From contig JABUMY010000008.1 of assembly GCA_013327885.1 (NCBI GenBank), forward strand, positions 124,001 to 188,000: a stretch of DNA of 64,000 bases, given 5' to 3'. This document shows positions 9,266 through 17,295 of the stretch, in pieces. Within the stretch, counting starts at the first letter, position 1, and each line of letters opens with the position of its first letter. The position numbers and the translations under genes are program-made. This stretch comes from Flavisolibacter longurius (GTDB taxonomy: Bacteria; Bacteroidota; Bacteroidia; Chitinophagales; Chitinophagaceae). The notes below the pieces were generated by a model, which was given only the letters and a program-made list of their open reading frames with translations, was not told where the DNA came from and ran no database searches.

Positions 9266-9481
9266 ATGGAAAAAAACCTGATTCTTTCTGTGCAATCGCT
9301 TGGCGAAGTGTGGGAACTGCCCGATGACCTGGTACTGAAACTGGAAGACTATAAAACCGAGAACCCTATCGCTCCTGACAACAGCAATGCCGATCAAATT
9401 CACCAGGACTGGTTTGCTACCCTGTCTCCCGAAGAACAGGCCAAAGTGGGCAGAGAAAAAACCGATGGGCAGGCTGGCTAA
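9266..9481 (+). CDS. Small hypothetical protein (71 aa)
   Basis: Unrecognised soluble protein. The ATG at 9266 (MEKNLILSVQSLGEVWELP...) is preferred to an upstream start because residues before it look untranslated. It is rich in acidic residues and has no membrane segment or signal peptide. It is divergent from the AAA homologue, and its last codons overlap a second tiny frame at 9465. No function can be assigned. Confidence 0.5.
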   Translation: MEKNLILSVQSLGEVWELPDDLVLKLEDYKTENPIAPDNSNADQIHQDWFATLSPEEQAKVGREKTDGQAG

Positions 9482-9566
9482 GCTGCACGATTTCTACCCC
9501 TCTTACTCCGTGGCAGAAGCAAGTGGCGCACCCCTTCCTTTCACCGGCAACCAGGTCAAGGTTTGA
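9465..9566 (+). CDS. Tiny overlapping reading frame (33 aa)
   Basis: The ATG at 9465 lies inside the end of the 71-residue frame (overlap 17 nt, different frame), and the product runs MGRLAKLHDFYPSY... to a TGA at 9564-9566. Overlap of this kind can mean translational coupling. It could equally be chance or the remnant of one longer frameshifted gene. The remaining sequence up to 9748 holds nothing recognisable. Confidence 0.25.
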   Translation: MGRLAKLHDFYPSYSVAEASGAPLPFTGNQVKV

Positions 9567-9748
9567 ACGTCTCTGCGAAGCAGCAGCACACCGGCTTTGA
9601 ATTGCTCCAGATCCGGTGCTGCCGGCGCAGGATGTTAAAAGGCTAATCGTATCACACAAGCATACGCCACTGGCACAATACTGAGAACACCAAGCCATGA
9701 AGATGCAAACAACAAGGAGTTAACCGAACCTGTGTAAGAACAACGGTT

Positions 9749-10075
9749 CTATCCTTTGATCATCGTGAGCAGCATTTTGAATCGCTCGGCAGCTTTCAAC
9801 GCATGCGGCACATTGGCCGGCAGGATCAGGCTTTCGCCTGCGGCCACAAGCGTGGCTTCGCCGCCGATGGTAATCTCAACGCTGCCCTCCAGCACCTGTA
9901 CAAGGGCTTCGTGTGGCGAGCTGTGTTCGGACAGGCCTTCACCGGCATCAAACGAAAACAGGGTAACCGTGCCCGTTGCTTTTTTGATGATTGTCTTGCT
10001 CACCACCGACCCATCGGCATACGGTGTGCTTTCTTTGGCGTTGAACTTTTTCCCGGCAACAATGGCTTCGCTCAT
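9749..10075 (-). CDS. Cupin-domain protein
   Basis: Single-domain cupin of 108 residues, starting at the ATG 10073-10075 (MSEAIVAGKKFN); an upstream in-frame extension looks non-coding. The two cupin motifs are visible: motif 1 as GEGLSEHSSPHEALVQVLEG and motif 2 as LILPANVPHAL. These provide the histidine/glutamate metal site of a small beta-barrel. Such stand-alone cupins are often metal-dependent enzymes or binding proteins; the substrate is unknown. It stands alone, with a 305-bp gap upstream. Confidence 0.8.
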   Translation of the reverse strand: MSEAIVAGKKFNAKESTPYADGSVVSKTIIKKATGTVTLFSFDAGEGLSEHSSPHEALVQVLEGSVEITIGGEATLVAAGESLILPANVPHALKAAERFKMLLTMIKG

Positions 10076-10380
10076 AAAAAAGAGTTTAGGGTTAAGGTTG
10101 AAAGCCGCAAAGGTAAGCGACTGTGGCAAAGCGAGGACAAACAAGGATTGACCTCGTTCCGTTGCTAAAAAAAATACACAGGGCTGAAGAAAGAAACACT
10201 GCACCCAAAGAAACAAAACCGGCTTTTATGCAGCCCTTATCTGCTATCAGCAACGCTAAATAACACCTGTAGGCACGATTTCAGTATTGACCCAAATGTA
10301 AAAATTGAAGCAGAGGGCGACTGGCTAAAAATTTGTAGTTTTCTATAGCGGTAACAACTAGTATTTTTAAAACATAAGGC
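10076..10380. other. Intergenic region between divergent cupin and response regulator genes
   Basis: A 305-bp gap holding the promoters of both flanking genes. The start of the gap (about 10084-10100) contains GGGTTAAGGTTGA, related to the short-period repeat at 6217. AATTTG near 10330 and TATTTTTAAAAC near 10361 are weak promoter-like strings; no clear TAnnTTTG is present. Confidence 0.4.
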
Positions 10381-10803
10381 ATGGACTATAATCCTATTTT
10401 GATTTTGGATGATGATGAAGACGACCTTGAATTGATCAGTGAGGCGGCAAAAGAATTAAAACTGAACAACCCGATAATCTTGTTCAATTCGGGCGACGAG
10501 TTGGAGGAGTACTTGCGATCGGACAAGAAGTCGCCGTTTTTAGTTATTTGTGACCTCAACATGCCGCAATACGATGGTTTTGCGCTGAAGCAGCGTATAT
10601 CCGAAAACGAAGACACCAAGTACAAAAGTGTTCCGTTTATTTTCTGGTCAACCAGCGCTTCGGAAAAGCAGATCCAATACGCTTACGACCTGCCGGTGCA
10701 GGGCTTTTTCTTTAAACCAAACAATTTTACGGACTTGTGCGATACCCTGAAAACGATTGTGCATTACTGGCAAAAAAGTCAGCATCCCAAAGAAGTAAAA
10801 TAA
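10381..10803 (+). CDS. Single-domain response regulator
   Basis: Stand-alone receiver domain (140 residues) of the two-component family, with no output domain; it probably acts by protein-protein interaction, as in Rcp1/CheY types. The acidic pocket is ILDDDEDD near residues 8-15, the phospho-acceptor aspartate is in VICDLNMPQYDG (about residue 60), the conserved Ser/Thr is in FIFWSTSAS and the conserved lysine is in FFFKP. No histidine kinase is adjacent, so its partner is encoded elsewhere. Confidence 0.9.
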   Translation: MDYNPILILDDDEDDLELISEAAKELKLNNPIILFNSGDELEEYLRSDKKSPFLVICDLNMPQYDGFALKQRISENEDTKYKSVPFIFWSTSASEKQIQYAYDLPVQGFFFKPNNFTDLCDTLKTIVHYWQKSQHPKEVK

Positions 10804-11004
10804 AATGGTTGCAGGTGTCTTGAGCATAAGGTTGGCCTGCTCCGAATTTGCGATAACATGACAGATCTGGATACCAGTTGCCCTCCTTTTGCTGCATACC
10901 GTTTCACCTAAACTTTCTCTTATCAATATTGTGAAAGTATGGTGACGGTTAAACCAGCCAGCTCATTACATGGAAACGCCTGATCCTTCTCCCAACCTTT
11001 ACTT

Positions 11005-12213
11005 TTATTCTCTCTTCGGCATGCCTTCGTAACGATCCAGGTTCAGGCCTGCCGATGCTGCTATTTCGCGGATGATCGCCTGACGGTAAGCCGGCTTGAT
11101 ATCCTGAATCGTAATGGCGCCCTTGAGCAAACCGTTCACCACTTTGTTGCTAAACAAAAGCGTAGCCGTATGCGCTCCGTAACGCTGTTCAATGGCCTGC
11201 TTGATGGGCACAAACAAGGTTTCCTTATCGTCCTCTGCATGACGGAAAGAATCCTGCTGGGCAGGGGTCTGCCGCGGACGGCCTTGTTTAACAGAAGAAA
11301 GATTTTGGCTGTCGGCCGCCTTGCGTGCCTGTGCCAGTTGCTTTTGCAACTGGCCAACAAACCCGTTGTTTTTAAATCGCGGGTACACATCCGGTATTTC
11401 CAACACATTTGCAGGCTGCAGGGTACCGGCGGCCAGGCCTCTTACCACATCTTCCGGCAGCACCTGGTAGGCCGGCCGGTTGATATTACGGGCCAATTCA
11501 TCGCGGTAGCGAAGCAAGTCGTTGAGAAGGTATTGTTCCCGCGGACTCAGGTGGTGCAGGTCGGCTGGCTTTAAAAAATCTGTTTTGACAACAGACGAGT
11601 AGATGGTGGTACTCAGGAGTTCCTGTTCTTCCCTAACAAATGGCAGGAGTCCCCGTACGGCGGCTTCTTTTTCCAACACCTCTTTCAGGGGGTGCAGCCA
11701 GATCACGTCATCGGCAGCATACTGCACCTGCGCATCCGTCAGGGGCCGGCGCAGCCAGTTGCTCCGCTGTTGCTTTTTATCCATTCCAAACCCCAGCTTG
11801 TCCCGTAGCAACACCGTTAGCGAGGTTTGCTCGTAGTTGAGAAGACGGGCCACCACCTCGGTATCGTACAGGTTTTTGGGAAAGCACTGGAGACTGTGCA
11901 GGAGCCGCAGGTCCTCGCCGGGAGCATGCACGAGCTTTTGAATTTGCGCCGATTCAAAAAGTGTATAGAGTCCGCCCAGGTCGAGGCCAGCCAGGCCATC
12001 GATCACATAACAGGCCTGCGGTGTGGCTACCTGTATCACACAAAGCGTAACGCCGTAGCCGTAGCTGTTGTTGTCAAATTCTATGTCAAAACTGAGGATG
12101 TCCCAGCGGCCCAGATCCTGCAGGCATTGCTGCAGGGTATCGGGACGATCAACAAGGTAAACGGGACGATTCTGGTTAGCGGGTGCTGACAAACGATAAA
12201 TATTAGGCAGCAA
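11005..12213 (-). CDS. rnd: Ribonuclease D (3'-5' exonuclease with HRDC domain)
   Basis: DEDDy-type 3'-5' exoribonuclease used in tRNA and structured RNA maturation. The exonuclease domain covers about residues 20-190: FDIEFDNN (DxE, motif I), HAPGEDLRLL (motif II) and VQYAADDVIWL (motif III with the tyrosine). An HRDC-like helical domain follows (about 215-290, LSPREQYLLNDLLRYRDELA). No ATG occurs near the beginning; the start must be a TTG, at 12213 or 12192. A perfect TATTTTTG promoter -10-like element (12211-12218, minus strand) overlaps the 12213 TTG, which favours 12192. Confidence 0.9.
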   Translation of the reverse strand: MLPNIYRLSAPANQNRPVYLVDRPDTLQQCLQDLGRWDILSFDIEFDNNSYGYGVTLCVIQVATPQACYVIDGLAGLDLGGLYTLFESAQIQKLVHAPGEDLRLLHSLQCFPKNLYDTEVVARLLNYEQTSLTVLLRDKLGFGMDKKQQRSNWLRRPLTDAQVQYAADDVIWLHPLKEVLEKEAAVRGLLPFVREEQELLSTTIYSSVVKTDFLKPADLHHLSPREQYLLNDLLRYRDELARNINRPAYQVLPEDVVRGLAAGTLQPANVLEIPDVYPRFKNNGFVGQLQKQLAQARKAADSQNLSSVKQGRPRQTPAQQDSFRHAEDDKETLFVPIKQAIEQRYGAHTATLLFSNKVVNGLLKGAITIQDIKPAYRQAIIREIAASAGLNLDRYEGMPKRE

Positions 12214-12515
12214 AAATAAGGGCAGGGTAAGATTGGTGATTGTACGGGCTTTTTGCGCTTCTGGTATTTATTTGTCAAAAAGGTTAGGTTTGTGAGCTTG
12301 CTACCATTCGCATTGAGATGAGAATAGTCTAGGGCAAGAACTTGTGGAAATAAAATTGTAAGTGGCAATTTGAAAGGGCATGCAATTGAAAGTGGTTGTC
12401 TTTAAATGAAAATGGTAAAAATCATAGTTGCTTAAAGGGCCGTTGAAAATATAGGCCGTTTTCTCTTTTGTATGCTGTTAATGGCCGTCCTGCTTCTTGT
12501 GTAAACTGCTTAGCA
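12214..12515. other. Intergenic region upstream of RNase D and lipoprotein genes
   Basis: Gap of 302 bp between divergent genes. The left end carries the rnd promoter element noted under that gene; the rest is A+T-rich without repeats or recognisable coding sequence. Confidence 0.35.
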
Positions 12516-12989
12516 ATGTACCGATATGTCAAGCTCTTTGTGTTCACTTTCTGCTTTGCAGCCTGCGGCCACCCAGCAAGTAATAAAACAGCAGCAACCG
12601 ATACGTTGCAACCGCCATCTGCTATTGCCAAAGCAAACACAGACACACTTGTAATTAGAACGACCGCTGCCGTTTTTACCGAGCCTGACAGCATCCAGTT
12701 AGCGACAAGAAAACAAGCGGTAGGTGAAGAAACCTTTTATGCAGGCGCCGATGACTACATTTTCTACTTAAATGAAGTACATACATTTCTTGACAGCACC
12801 AACCTAAAAAGAATCGTTGCAAAAAACAAGAAGTATCTCCTGTTTATTGGTAATAACAACACGAAACAATTGATCCGCTTAGACTCCCTCCCTGAACTTT
12901 GGAACGTTTATTTTTTCCATCCGGAGAAGGATGCAAAACAGGTCGACATAACTTCTATTGCCGAAGAATACAAGAACTATTTCCACTAA
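12516..12989 (+). CDS. Hypothetical lipoprotein
   Basis: A 157-residue protein of unknown function starting at the ATG 12516 (MYRYVKLFVFTFCFAACG). The hydrophobic leader ends in a lipobox FAAC, with the cysteine about residue 17, so it should be lipid-anchored. The low-complexity Ser/Thr/Ala linker that follows is typical of surface or periplasmic lipoproteins. The folded part contains FYAGADDYIFYLNEVHTFLD and KYLLFIGNNNTKQLIRLDSL. I recognise no family. The gene is more A+T-rich than its flanks. Confidence 0.6.
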   Translation: MYRYVKLFVFTFCFAACGHPASNKTAATDTLQPPSAIAKANTDTLVIRTTAAVFTEPDSIQLATRKQAVGEETFYAGADDYIFYLNEVHTFLDSTNLKRIVAKNKKYLLFIGNNNTKQLIRLDSLPELWNVYFFHPEKDAKQVDITSIAEEYKNYFH

Positions 12990-13210
12990 CGCCGGAAGCA
13001 ACTCTCTCTACTTGTCGTGCAGACAATCGTAATGTCTTTAGGGTCAGCATTGCCCGATGCTGATATGATCACTAAAGCATTTCAGCAGGTGAAAACCAAA
13101 CCGGTAGAACGGGTGGCAATAACCGGGTGAAAGTATACAGCTAACAGCACGGCCACACTTCTTTCCAGGCACCATTGCATACAAGACCCATCAGAATCCT
13201 TGGCCACCGG

Positions 13211-13242
13211 TTTGCATATTTATTTTTCATTTTTTACATTTG
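13211..13242 (+). promoter_or_regulatory. Bacteroidota sigma-A promoter
   Basis: TTTG at 13211-13214 and TACATTTG at 13235-13242, a perfect match to TAnnTTTG, are separated by 20 bp. It lies 20 bp before the ATG of the T9SS protein gene, so it should drive that gene and the tail-fibre-like gene after it. Confidence 0.75.
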
Positions 13243-13262
13243 CGCCCAATCAAATCCAGTCT

Positions 13263-14261
13263 ATGAGAAAACGTTACCTGCTCTGGGGTTTACTCTCCTT
13301 TTCTTCTTTCTGTTTTTCTGTACAGGCGCAAACCATCGTTACGGTCAATGCTGGCACCGACCTTTTTATTTCTTCTGGCACACCATTTTCGGCAGCAGGG
13401 TTAGGGCTCACACCATCCGCTTCGTTTATCATCAACGGCAACAGCATCGAACAAGCCGAAACGGTTACCACATTTACGCATAATAACTATGTAAAGCCTG
13501 TGTATCGTTTTACAGCGCCAACGGCACCTTTCAGCGGTACGGTGCGGCTGCAGTACAGCGACGTTTCGCTAAACGGGCTTTCAGAAGCAAGCCTGCGCAT
13601 TAATCTTTCCAATGGCAGCCGATGGACAGCTGCTTCCAGCGCCAGCAACGATATTGCGGGCAATACCGTTATCAGCATTCCGGTTGATGGAGAAGTATTG
13701 CGTGAAATGGCCCTGGCCGATGCAGCAAACGCACTTCCCCTTCGCTGGGGCGCCATCACGGTTACAAGGGAAGGCACAGCGCACCTGGTAAAATGGACCA
13801 CTTATGCAGAGAGCAACGTTAGTCATTTTGACGTGGAGCGAAGCAATGACAGTCGCAACTGGACAACCATTGTTGCCGGTATTGCCGCACAAAACTCAGC
13901 AACAACACAACACTATACGGCTACAGACAAATGGCCCCTGGCCGGCAGGCAGTGGTACCGCGTTCGCCAAGCCGACAGGGATGGTCAGCAAACCTATTCC
14001 TTGCCGGTGTTGGTTACAGGACCCTCAGCAGCTCGGTTGTCGCTCTACCCCAATCCTGTTATACAAAACTTTTCCTTACAGGGCGGCAGCACAACAATCG
14101 TAAAAGGCGTACAACTTTACAATGCCTCGGGTGTGCTGGTAAAAGCCTGGCCGGGCTGGCAGCAACAATACCTTTTAACAGCCTTGCCCGCAGGAACGTA
14201 TTACCTCTCTGTATCGATGGCAAATGGCGAAACCCAACAGCTTTCATTTATCCGGAAATAA
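13263..14261 (+). CDS. T9SS-secreted protein with type A sorting domain
   Basis: Secreted protein of 332 residues starting at 13263 (MRKRYLLWGLLSFSSFCFSVQAQ is its signal peptide). The first half is a beta-rich region of unknown family. The region WTTYAESNVSHFDVERSNDS resembles fibronectin-type modules common before T9SS tails. The last about 80 residues are a type A sorting domain: LSLYPNPVIQNFSL, GVQLYNASGVLVKAW and LPAGTYYLSV. The sorting domain directs export through the type IX secretion system to the cell surface. It is followed after 32 bp by the tail-fibre-like gene, very likely in one operon. Confidence 0.85.
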   Translation: MRKRYLLWGLLSFSSFCFSVQAQTIVTVNAGTDLFISSGTPFSAAGLGLTPSASFIINGNSIEQAETVTTFTHNNYVKPVYRFTAPTAPFSGTVRLQYSDVSLNGLSEASLRINLSNGSRWTAASSASNDIAGNTVISIPVDGEVLREMALADAANALPLRWGAITVTREGTAHLVKWTTYAESNVSHFDVERSNDSRNWTTIVAGIAAQNSATTQHYTATDKWPLAGRQWYRVRQADRDGQQTYSLPVLVTGPSAARLSLYPNPVIQNFSLQGGSTTIVKGVQLYNASGVLVKAWPGWQQQYLLTALPAGTYYLSVSMANGETQQLSFIRK

Positions 14262-14293
14262 TCAATCTCCAATATCAAAAAATAGAAAAGTTT

Positions 14294-15130
14294 ATGAAGA
14301 AGTTTTTTACGGCTGTTTTTCTTTTTAGTGCCCTGGCAGCTTCCGCGCAGGTTGGCGTGGGCACCTCCACTCCCAATGCTTCAGCGCAACTGGATGTAAG
14401 CTCTACCAACAAAGGTGTACTGGTTCCCCGCATGACGGCCGCCGAACGCGGAGCCATTGCCTCGCCAGCCACAGGCCTGTTAGTCTTTCAAACCAATAAC
14501 ACACCCGGCTTTTATTACAATGCAGGCACACCGGCCTCGCCCAACTGGACGCTAATTCAAAACAGCGCCAACGTTACCACCCAGGGCAACACGTTTAATG
14601 GTGCCAGCCAATTGGTGCAGCTGAATGCATTAACACAACTGCCGGCAGTGAGTGGCGCTAACCTCACTAACCTGAATGCTGCCAATCTTAGCTCCGGAAC
14701 AGTACCTACAGCACGCCTGGGAACAGGCACAGCCGACAACACAACCTTCCTGCGCGGCGACGGCACCTGGGCAACACCTGCCGGCGGCGGAAGCGTAGCA
14801 GATGGCTCCGTTACCAATGCCAAACTGGCGCCTGGCGCCATAGCTTCCAACAAACTAAAGTTCAAAACCGTTTCTGCGCCTACCACACTAACAGCCGATG
14901 ATTACATCGTAATGATCAATGGCAATTTTTTGGTGAACTTACCGGCTGCCCCGGTTGATGGACAGATGTATATTCTGTGCGGGAAAGATGGTGCAGGCTA
15001 TAATGGGAACGGAAAAACTGTGTACATCGCAAACCAGATATTTAATTCAATCACTTTTGCAGACGCTGCTTCCAACCAGTTTACGCTGTTTTACAGCGCA
15101 GCAGCAAATGCATGGTTTGCCGCGTACTAA
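14294..15130 (+). CDS. Secreted tail-fibre-like surface protein
   Basis: A 278-residue exported protein; I take the ATG at 14294 because it opens a signal peptide (MKKFFTAVFLFSALAASAQ) and lies 32 bp after the preceding stop. After it comes VGVGTSTPNASAQLDVSSTN and GVLVPRMTAAERGAI, a module shared by many Bacteroidota surface proteins and phage tail fibres. A repetitive beta-rich middle follows (LTNLNAANLSSGTVPTARLG, FLRGDGTWATP), as in fibre shafts. There is no chaperone-type S74 peptidase tail. The likely role is an extracellular fibre or adhesin working with the T9SS protein upstream (inference). A strong terminator follows. Confidence 0.75.
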   Translation: MKKFFTAVFLFSALAASAQVGVGTSTPNASAQLDVSSTNKGVLVPRMTAAERGAIASPATGLLVFQTNNTPGFYYNAGTPASPNWTLIQNSANVTTQGNTFNGASQLVQLNALTQLPAVSGANLTNLNAANLSSGTVPTARLGTGTADNTTFLRGDGTWATPAGGGSVADGSVTNAKLAPGAIASNKLKFKTVSAPTTLTADDYIVMINGNFLVNLPAAPVDGQMYILCGKDGAGYNGNGKTVYIANQIFNSITFADAASNQFTLFYSAAANAWFAAY

Positions 15131-15147
15131 CCTTCAAAATCTTTTAT

Positions 15148-15188
15148 AGTAACGGCTGCCTTTTTCCAAGGCAGCCGTTACTGTTTTT
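15148..15188 (+). terminator. Rho-independent terminator
   Basis: Perfect 15-bp stem (AGTAACGGCTGCCTT at 15148-15162 with its complement at 15168-15182), 5-nt loop, then GTTTTT. It closes the T9SS / tail-fibre operon. Confidence 0.92.
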
Positions 15189-15200
15189 ACCCAAATCCAC

Positions 15201-15380
15201 ATGCAATTTTTCGCTTCTGACAACACAAACGTTTCGCTGTGCCGAAAATCTTACAACAAAGAGAAACGGCTTTTCTATTCCCGTTCGCCCGTGATTGGCC
15301 GACAGCTTTTGGGAAAACTGGTAGCCCAGCAATCAGCTGTTAACGCCAAAGCCGGTGCATCGCACAGAAAAAAATATTGA
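15201..15380 (+). CDS. Possible small protein (59 aa)
   Basis: An open frame from ATG 15201 to TGA 15378-15380 just after the terminator: basic, with no membrane segment (MQFFASDNTN... to ...ASHRKKY). No family is recognised and no promoter is evident, so this may be chance. It is convergent with the DUF4199 gene, which ends 10 bp away. Confidence 0.25.
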   Translation: MQFFASDNTNVSLCRKSYNKEKRLFYSRSPVIGRQLLGKLVAQQSAVNAKAGASHRKKY

Positions 15381-15390
15381 AAGACTGCCT

Positions 15391-15930
15391 TTAGGCAATC
15401 GCTACCGCCGGCACTTTCCGCTTTAGCACCAAGGCAGCGATCAATGACACCAGGAGGCCCACCGGAAGGATTTCGGCATAGGTAAAAAGGGCAAAGCCCC
15501 AGGGAGTGGCATACATTGCTTTTGCGTTGTTGATCTCGTCGATCTTTTCCTGCAAGGCAGGCCCCGATAGGGACGTTTTTGCTTCAGCGATCATCACCGC
15601 GCAGTATTTGTCCATATAATCCGGAAGAAAGGCATGGTACACCACCGCCCAGGTAGCAAGGTAAAGCGTGGAGGCAATAAGGGAGATACCCAACCCAATT
15701 CCAAAGGCTTTTGCAAAAGAGATGGTACCGCCGCCGGCACCATCGCGGTAGGATTTAATGGCAACGAAAATAAATGCAAAAGCGATGAGCATGCCCAGGT
15801 AACCAATAAGCATGGAGGAGGCTCCCGTGTGAATTTTGTCGCCCTTTGCCGTGAGAAGCATGGTGGTGCTCATAAAAAGGGAAACAACAGCACCGGCCAG
15901 CAAGCCGTAGATAAGAATCGTTCGTTTCAT
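15391..15930 (-). CDS. DUF4199 membrane protein
   Basis: Integral membrane protein of 179 residues in the DUF4199 family, which is common in Bacteroidota and has no known function. It has four hydrophobic segments: about residues 5-27, 40-62, 72-98 and 145-172 (ending ALVLKRK). The loop between the third and fourth segments has the family pattern of a long helix (PDYMDKYCAVMIAEAK). The start ATG is 15928-15930. The membrane-anchored LuxR gene lies upstream on the same strand, and two palindromic candidate operators sit between them. Confidence 0.88.
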   Translation of the reverse strand: MKRTILIYGLLAGAVVSLFMSTTMLLTAKGDKIHTGASSMLIGYLGMLIAFAFIFVAIKSYRDGAGGGTISFAKAFGIGLGISLIASTLYLATWAVVYHAFLPDYMDKYCAVMIAEAKTSLSGPALQEKIDEINNAKAMYATPWGFALFTYAEILPVGLLVSLIAALVLKRKVPAVAIA

Positions 15931-15949
15931 TTTGTTTTTGTTTGTTCAC

Positions 15950-15957
15950 CAAATGTG
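15950..15957 (-). promoter_or_regulatory. Candidate promoter element for the DUF4199 gene
   Basis: On the minus strand this reads CACATTTG, one base from the consensus TAnnTTTG, and sits 20 bp upstream of the DUF4199 ATG. No TTTG occurs at the -33 position; a palindrome lies there instead, which fits an activator-dependent promoter. Confidence 0.5.
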
Positions 15958-15979
15958 CGGCAACCGCCGGAACCTTCTT

Positions 15980-15995
15980 TCACCCGTTCGGGTGA
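15980..15995. promoter_or_regulatory. Palindromic operator candidate, proximal
   Basis: TCACCCGTTCGGGTGA, a perfect 7-bp inverted repeat around TT. Its centre is about 40 bp upstream of the inferred transcription start of the DUF4199 gene, where LuxR/NarL-type activators often bind. Confidence 0.6.
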
Positions 15996-16017
15996 TTTTG
16001 GCCCGCACACCGCAGAA

Positions 16018-16033
16018 TCACCCGAATGGGTGA
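16018..16033. promoter_or_regulatory. Palindromic operator candidate, distal
   Basis: TCACCCGAATGGGTGA, a second copy of the same half-site pair, centred 38 bp from the proximal one and directly after the stop codon of the LuxR gene. Two matched sites argue for a dedicated regulator. Confidence 0.6.
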
Positions 16034-16036
16034 AGA

Positions 16037-16513
16037 CTAAGCAATGATCTGGAGCCGCCTGGCTTTTTCAATGGCTTGGGTTCTACGTTTTACGTCCAGC
16101 TTTTCAAACAGGCGGGAGGTGTGCGTTTTCACCGTGTTGACGGAAACAAAAAGCCCGTCGGCAATTTCCTGGTTGGTAGCGCCTTCCGCCATGCGTTGCA
16201 ACACCTCCAGTTCCCGCGGGCTTAGTCCAATTTGGCTGATGGCGTTGGTATCGGGTTGAAATACTTCAGGAGCCTGCCTGTACACAACCACTTCTTTTTC
16301 CACCACCACGTTTTCTTTTACAACTTCGGTTTTGTGACGGGTAAGTTTCTTTGCCAGCCAGATGCCCAGTAGGGTGAAGATGATCGCGATGCCAGTAATG
16401 TAAATCTCAGTAGCGTGGTCGATGACCAGCAGCTTTACCTGCATCCATTGCAGGATCAGCAGGATGGCCGCCATGGCGGCAGCGTAGAGCAGTATGTTTT
16501 TTAGCGTGGCCAT
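16037..16513 (-). CDS. Membrane-anchored LuxR-type transcription regulator
   Basis: A 158-residue protein from the ATG 16511-16513. Two hydrophobic segments (about residues 4-22 and 33-55) put it in the inner membrane, followed by a charged linker (KKLTRHKTEVVKENVVVEKE) and a C-terminal LuxR/GerE helix-turn-helix: LSPRELEVLQRMAEGATNQE, then SVNTVKTHTSRLFEKLDVKR. There is no receiver domain. A perfect TATATTTG element (16529-16536, minus strand) lies just upstream. It probably controls the DUF4199 gene 106 bp downstream through the two palindromes between them (inference). Tethering a DNA-binding domain to the membrane suggests direct sensing of an envelope or lipid signal. Confidence 0.82.
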   Translation of the reverse strand: MATLKNILLYAAAMAAILLILQWMQVKLLVIDHATEIYITGIAIIFTLLGIWLAKKLTRHKTEVVKENVVVEKEVVVYRQAPEVFQPDTNAISQIGLSPRELEVLQRMAEGATNQEIADGLFVSVNTVKTHTSRLFEKLDVKRRTQAIEKARRLQIIA

Positions 16514-16564
16514 GTCAGGTTCTGTCTTCAAATATAACCGGCATTTGGCAGCCGGAGAAGGACT

Positions 16565-16594
16565 GGTGGTGAGTGGTCAATGGTCAGTGGTGAG
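16565..16594. repeat. Short-period repeat (GTGAGTGGTCA type)
   Basis: Degenerate units of GGTGAGTGGTCAATGGTCAG lie upstream of the LuxR gene and downstream of the RibD-like gene. The same sequence type recurs at 24097 and 42811, there attached to stop codons. Confidence 0.7.
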
Positions 16595-16722
16595 AAGGGT
16601 TAGACATCTTTGCAGACCAAATTTTCTGTTTTGCTATGGCAGCATACGATTGTAACCCGCAAACGGTGTCAATCGTTATGACCAACGGGTAAAAACCCTT
16701 GCATGACAAGTAACCGCGGCTA

Positions 16723-17295
16723 CTATCCACTGTTCACTATGTAATTCAGTTCCGTTACACCGCAGGCAAAGGGCTTTGTGCTCACCAACTCCAGGGGCGT
16801 TTTGTTTTGGATGCCGTTAAACAGCGGAATGCCGCGGCCAAGCAGTACAGGATTTACAAACAGCCAGTAGCCGTCAACCAGGTCCTGCTCAATAAGTGAA
16901 TGCGTTGCGGTTGGACTGCCGAAAAGCAGGATCTCCCCAACTGCTTTTTGTTTTACTGCAGCAAGTTCATCTCGAAGATTATCACTGATAATGGTTGTGT
17001 TGGGCAAAGGCTCGCCTCGCAGGGTTTTTGACAGCACCACTTTGTGCGCCTTGCTATACCAGCTTGCATGTTCGATATCGTGTTGGGAGGCGGTTGGCTT
17101 GTCGGCCGCCGTAGGCCAGTAGGCTTCCATCATCTCAAACGTTTTCCTTCCATATAAAGCCGTGTCGGTTTGTTGTATACGTTTACCTACATGCCGAAAA
17201 ATTTCTTCATTTATCTTGATCCAGTCCATTTCTCCTTTGGGGCCTGCCACAAAACCGTCGAGCGACAGGTGCATAAACGAGATGATCTTGTTCAT
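16723..17295 (-). CDS. Dihydrofolate reductase / RibD C-terminal family protein
   Basis: Cytoplasmic NADPH-binding reductase-like protein of 190 residues in the RibD C-terminal/DHFR superfamily (YyaP/YwjB type). The opening MNKIISFMHLSLDGFVAGPK, the YGRKTFEMMEAYWP block and GEILLFGSPTATHSLIEQDL (nucleotide-binding loop) are diagnostic. The true substrate of this family branch is not known. The final codons (IVNSG and TAG) lie in a GTGAACAGTGGATAGTAG string that resembles the repeat family at 16565, so the tail may be repeat-derived. It lies in the same direction as the VOC gene upstream (gap 125 bp). Confidence 0.87.
   Translation of the reverse strand: MNKIISFMHLSLDGFVAGPKGEMDWIKINEEIFRHVGKRIQQTDTALYGRKTFEMMEAYWPTAADKPTASQHDIEHASWYSKAHKVVLSKTLRGEPLPNTTIISDNLRDELAAVKQKAVGEILLFGSPTATHSLIEQDLVDGYWLFVNPVLLGRGIPLFNGIQNKTPLELVSTKPFACGVTELNYIVNSG

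Noticed and set aside
9417-9698. Leftward cysteine-rich frame (93 codons)
   Set aside because: No signal, domain or conserved pattern; composition fits antisense reading of the small rightward frames.
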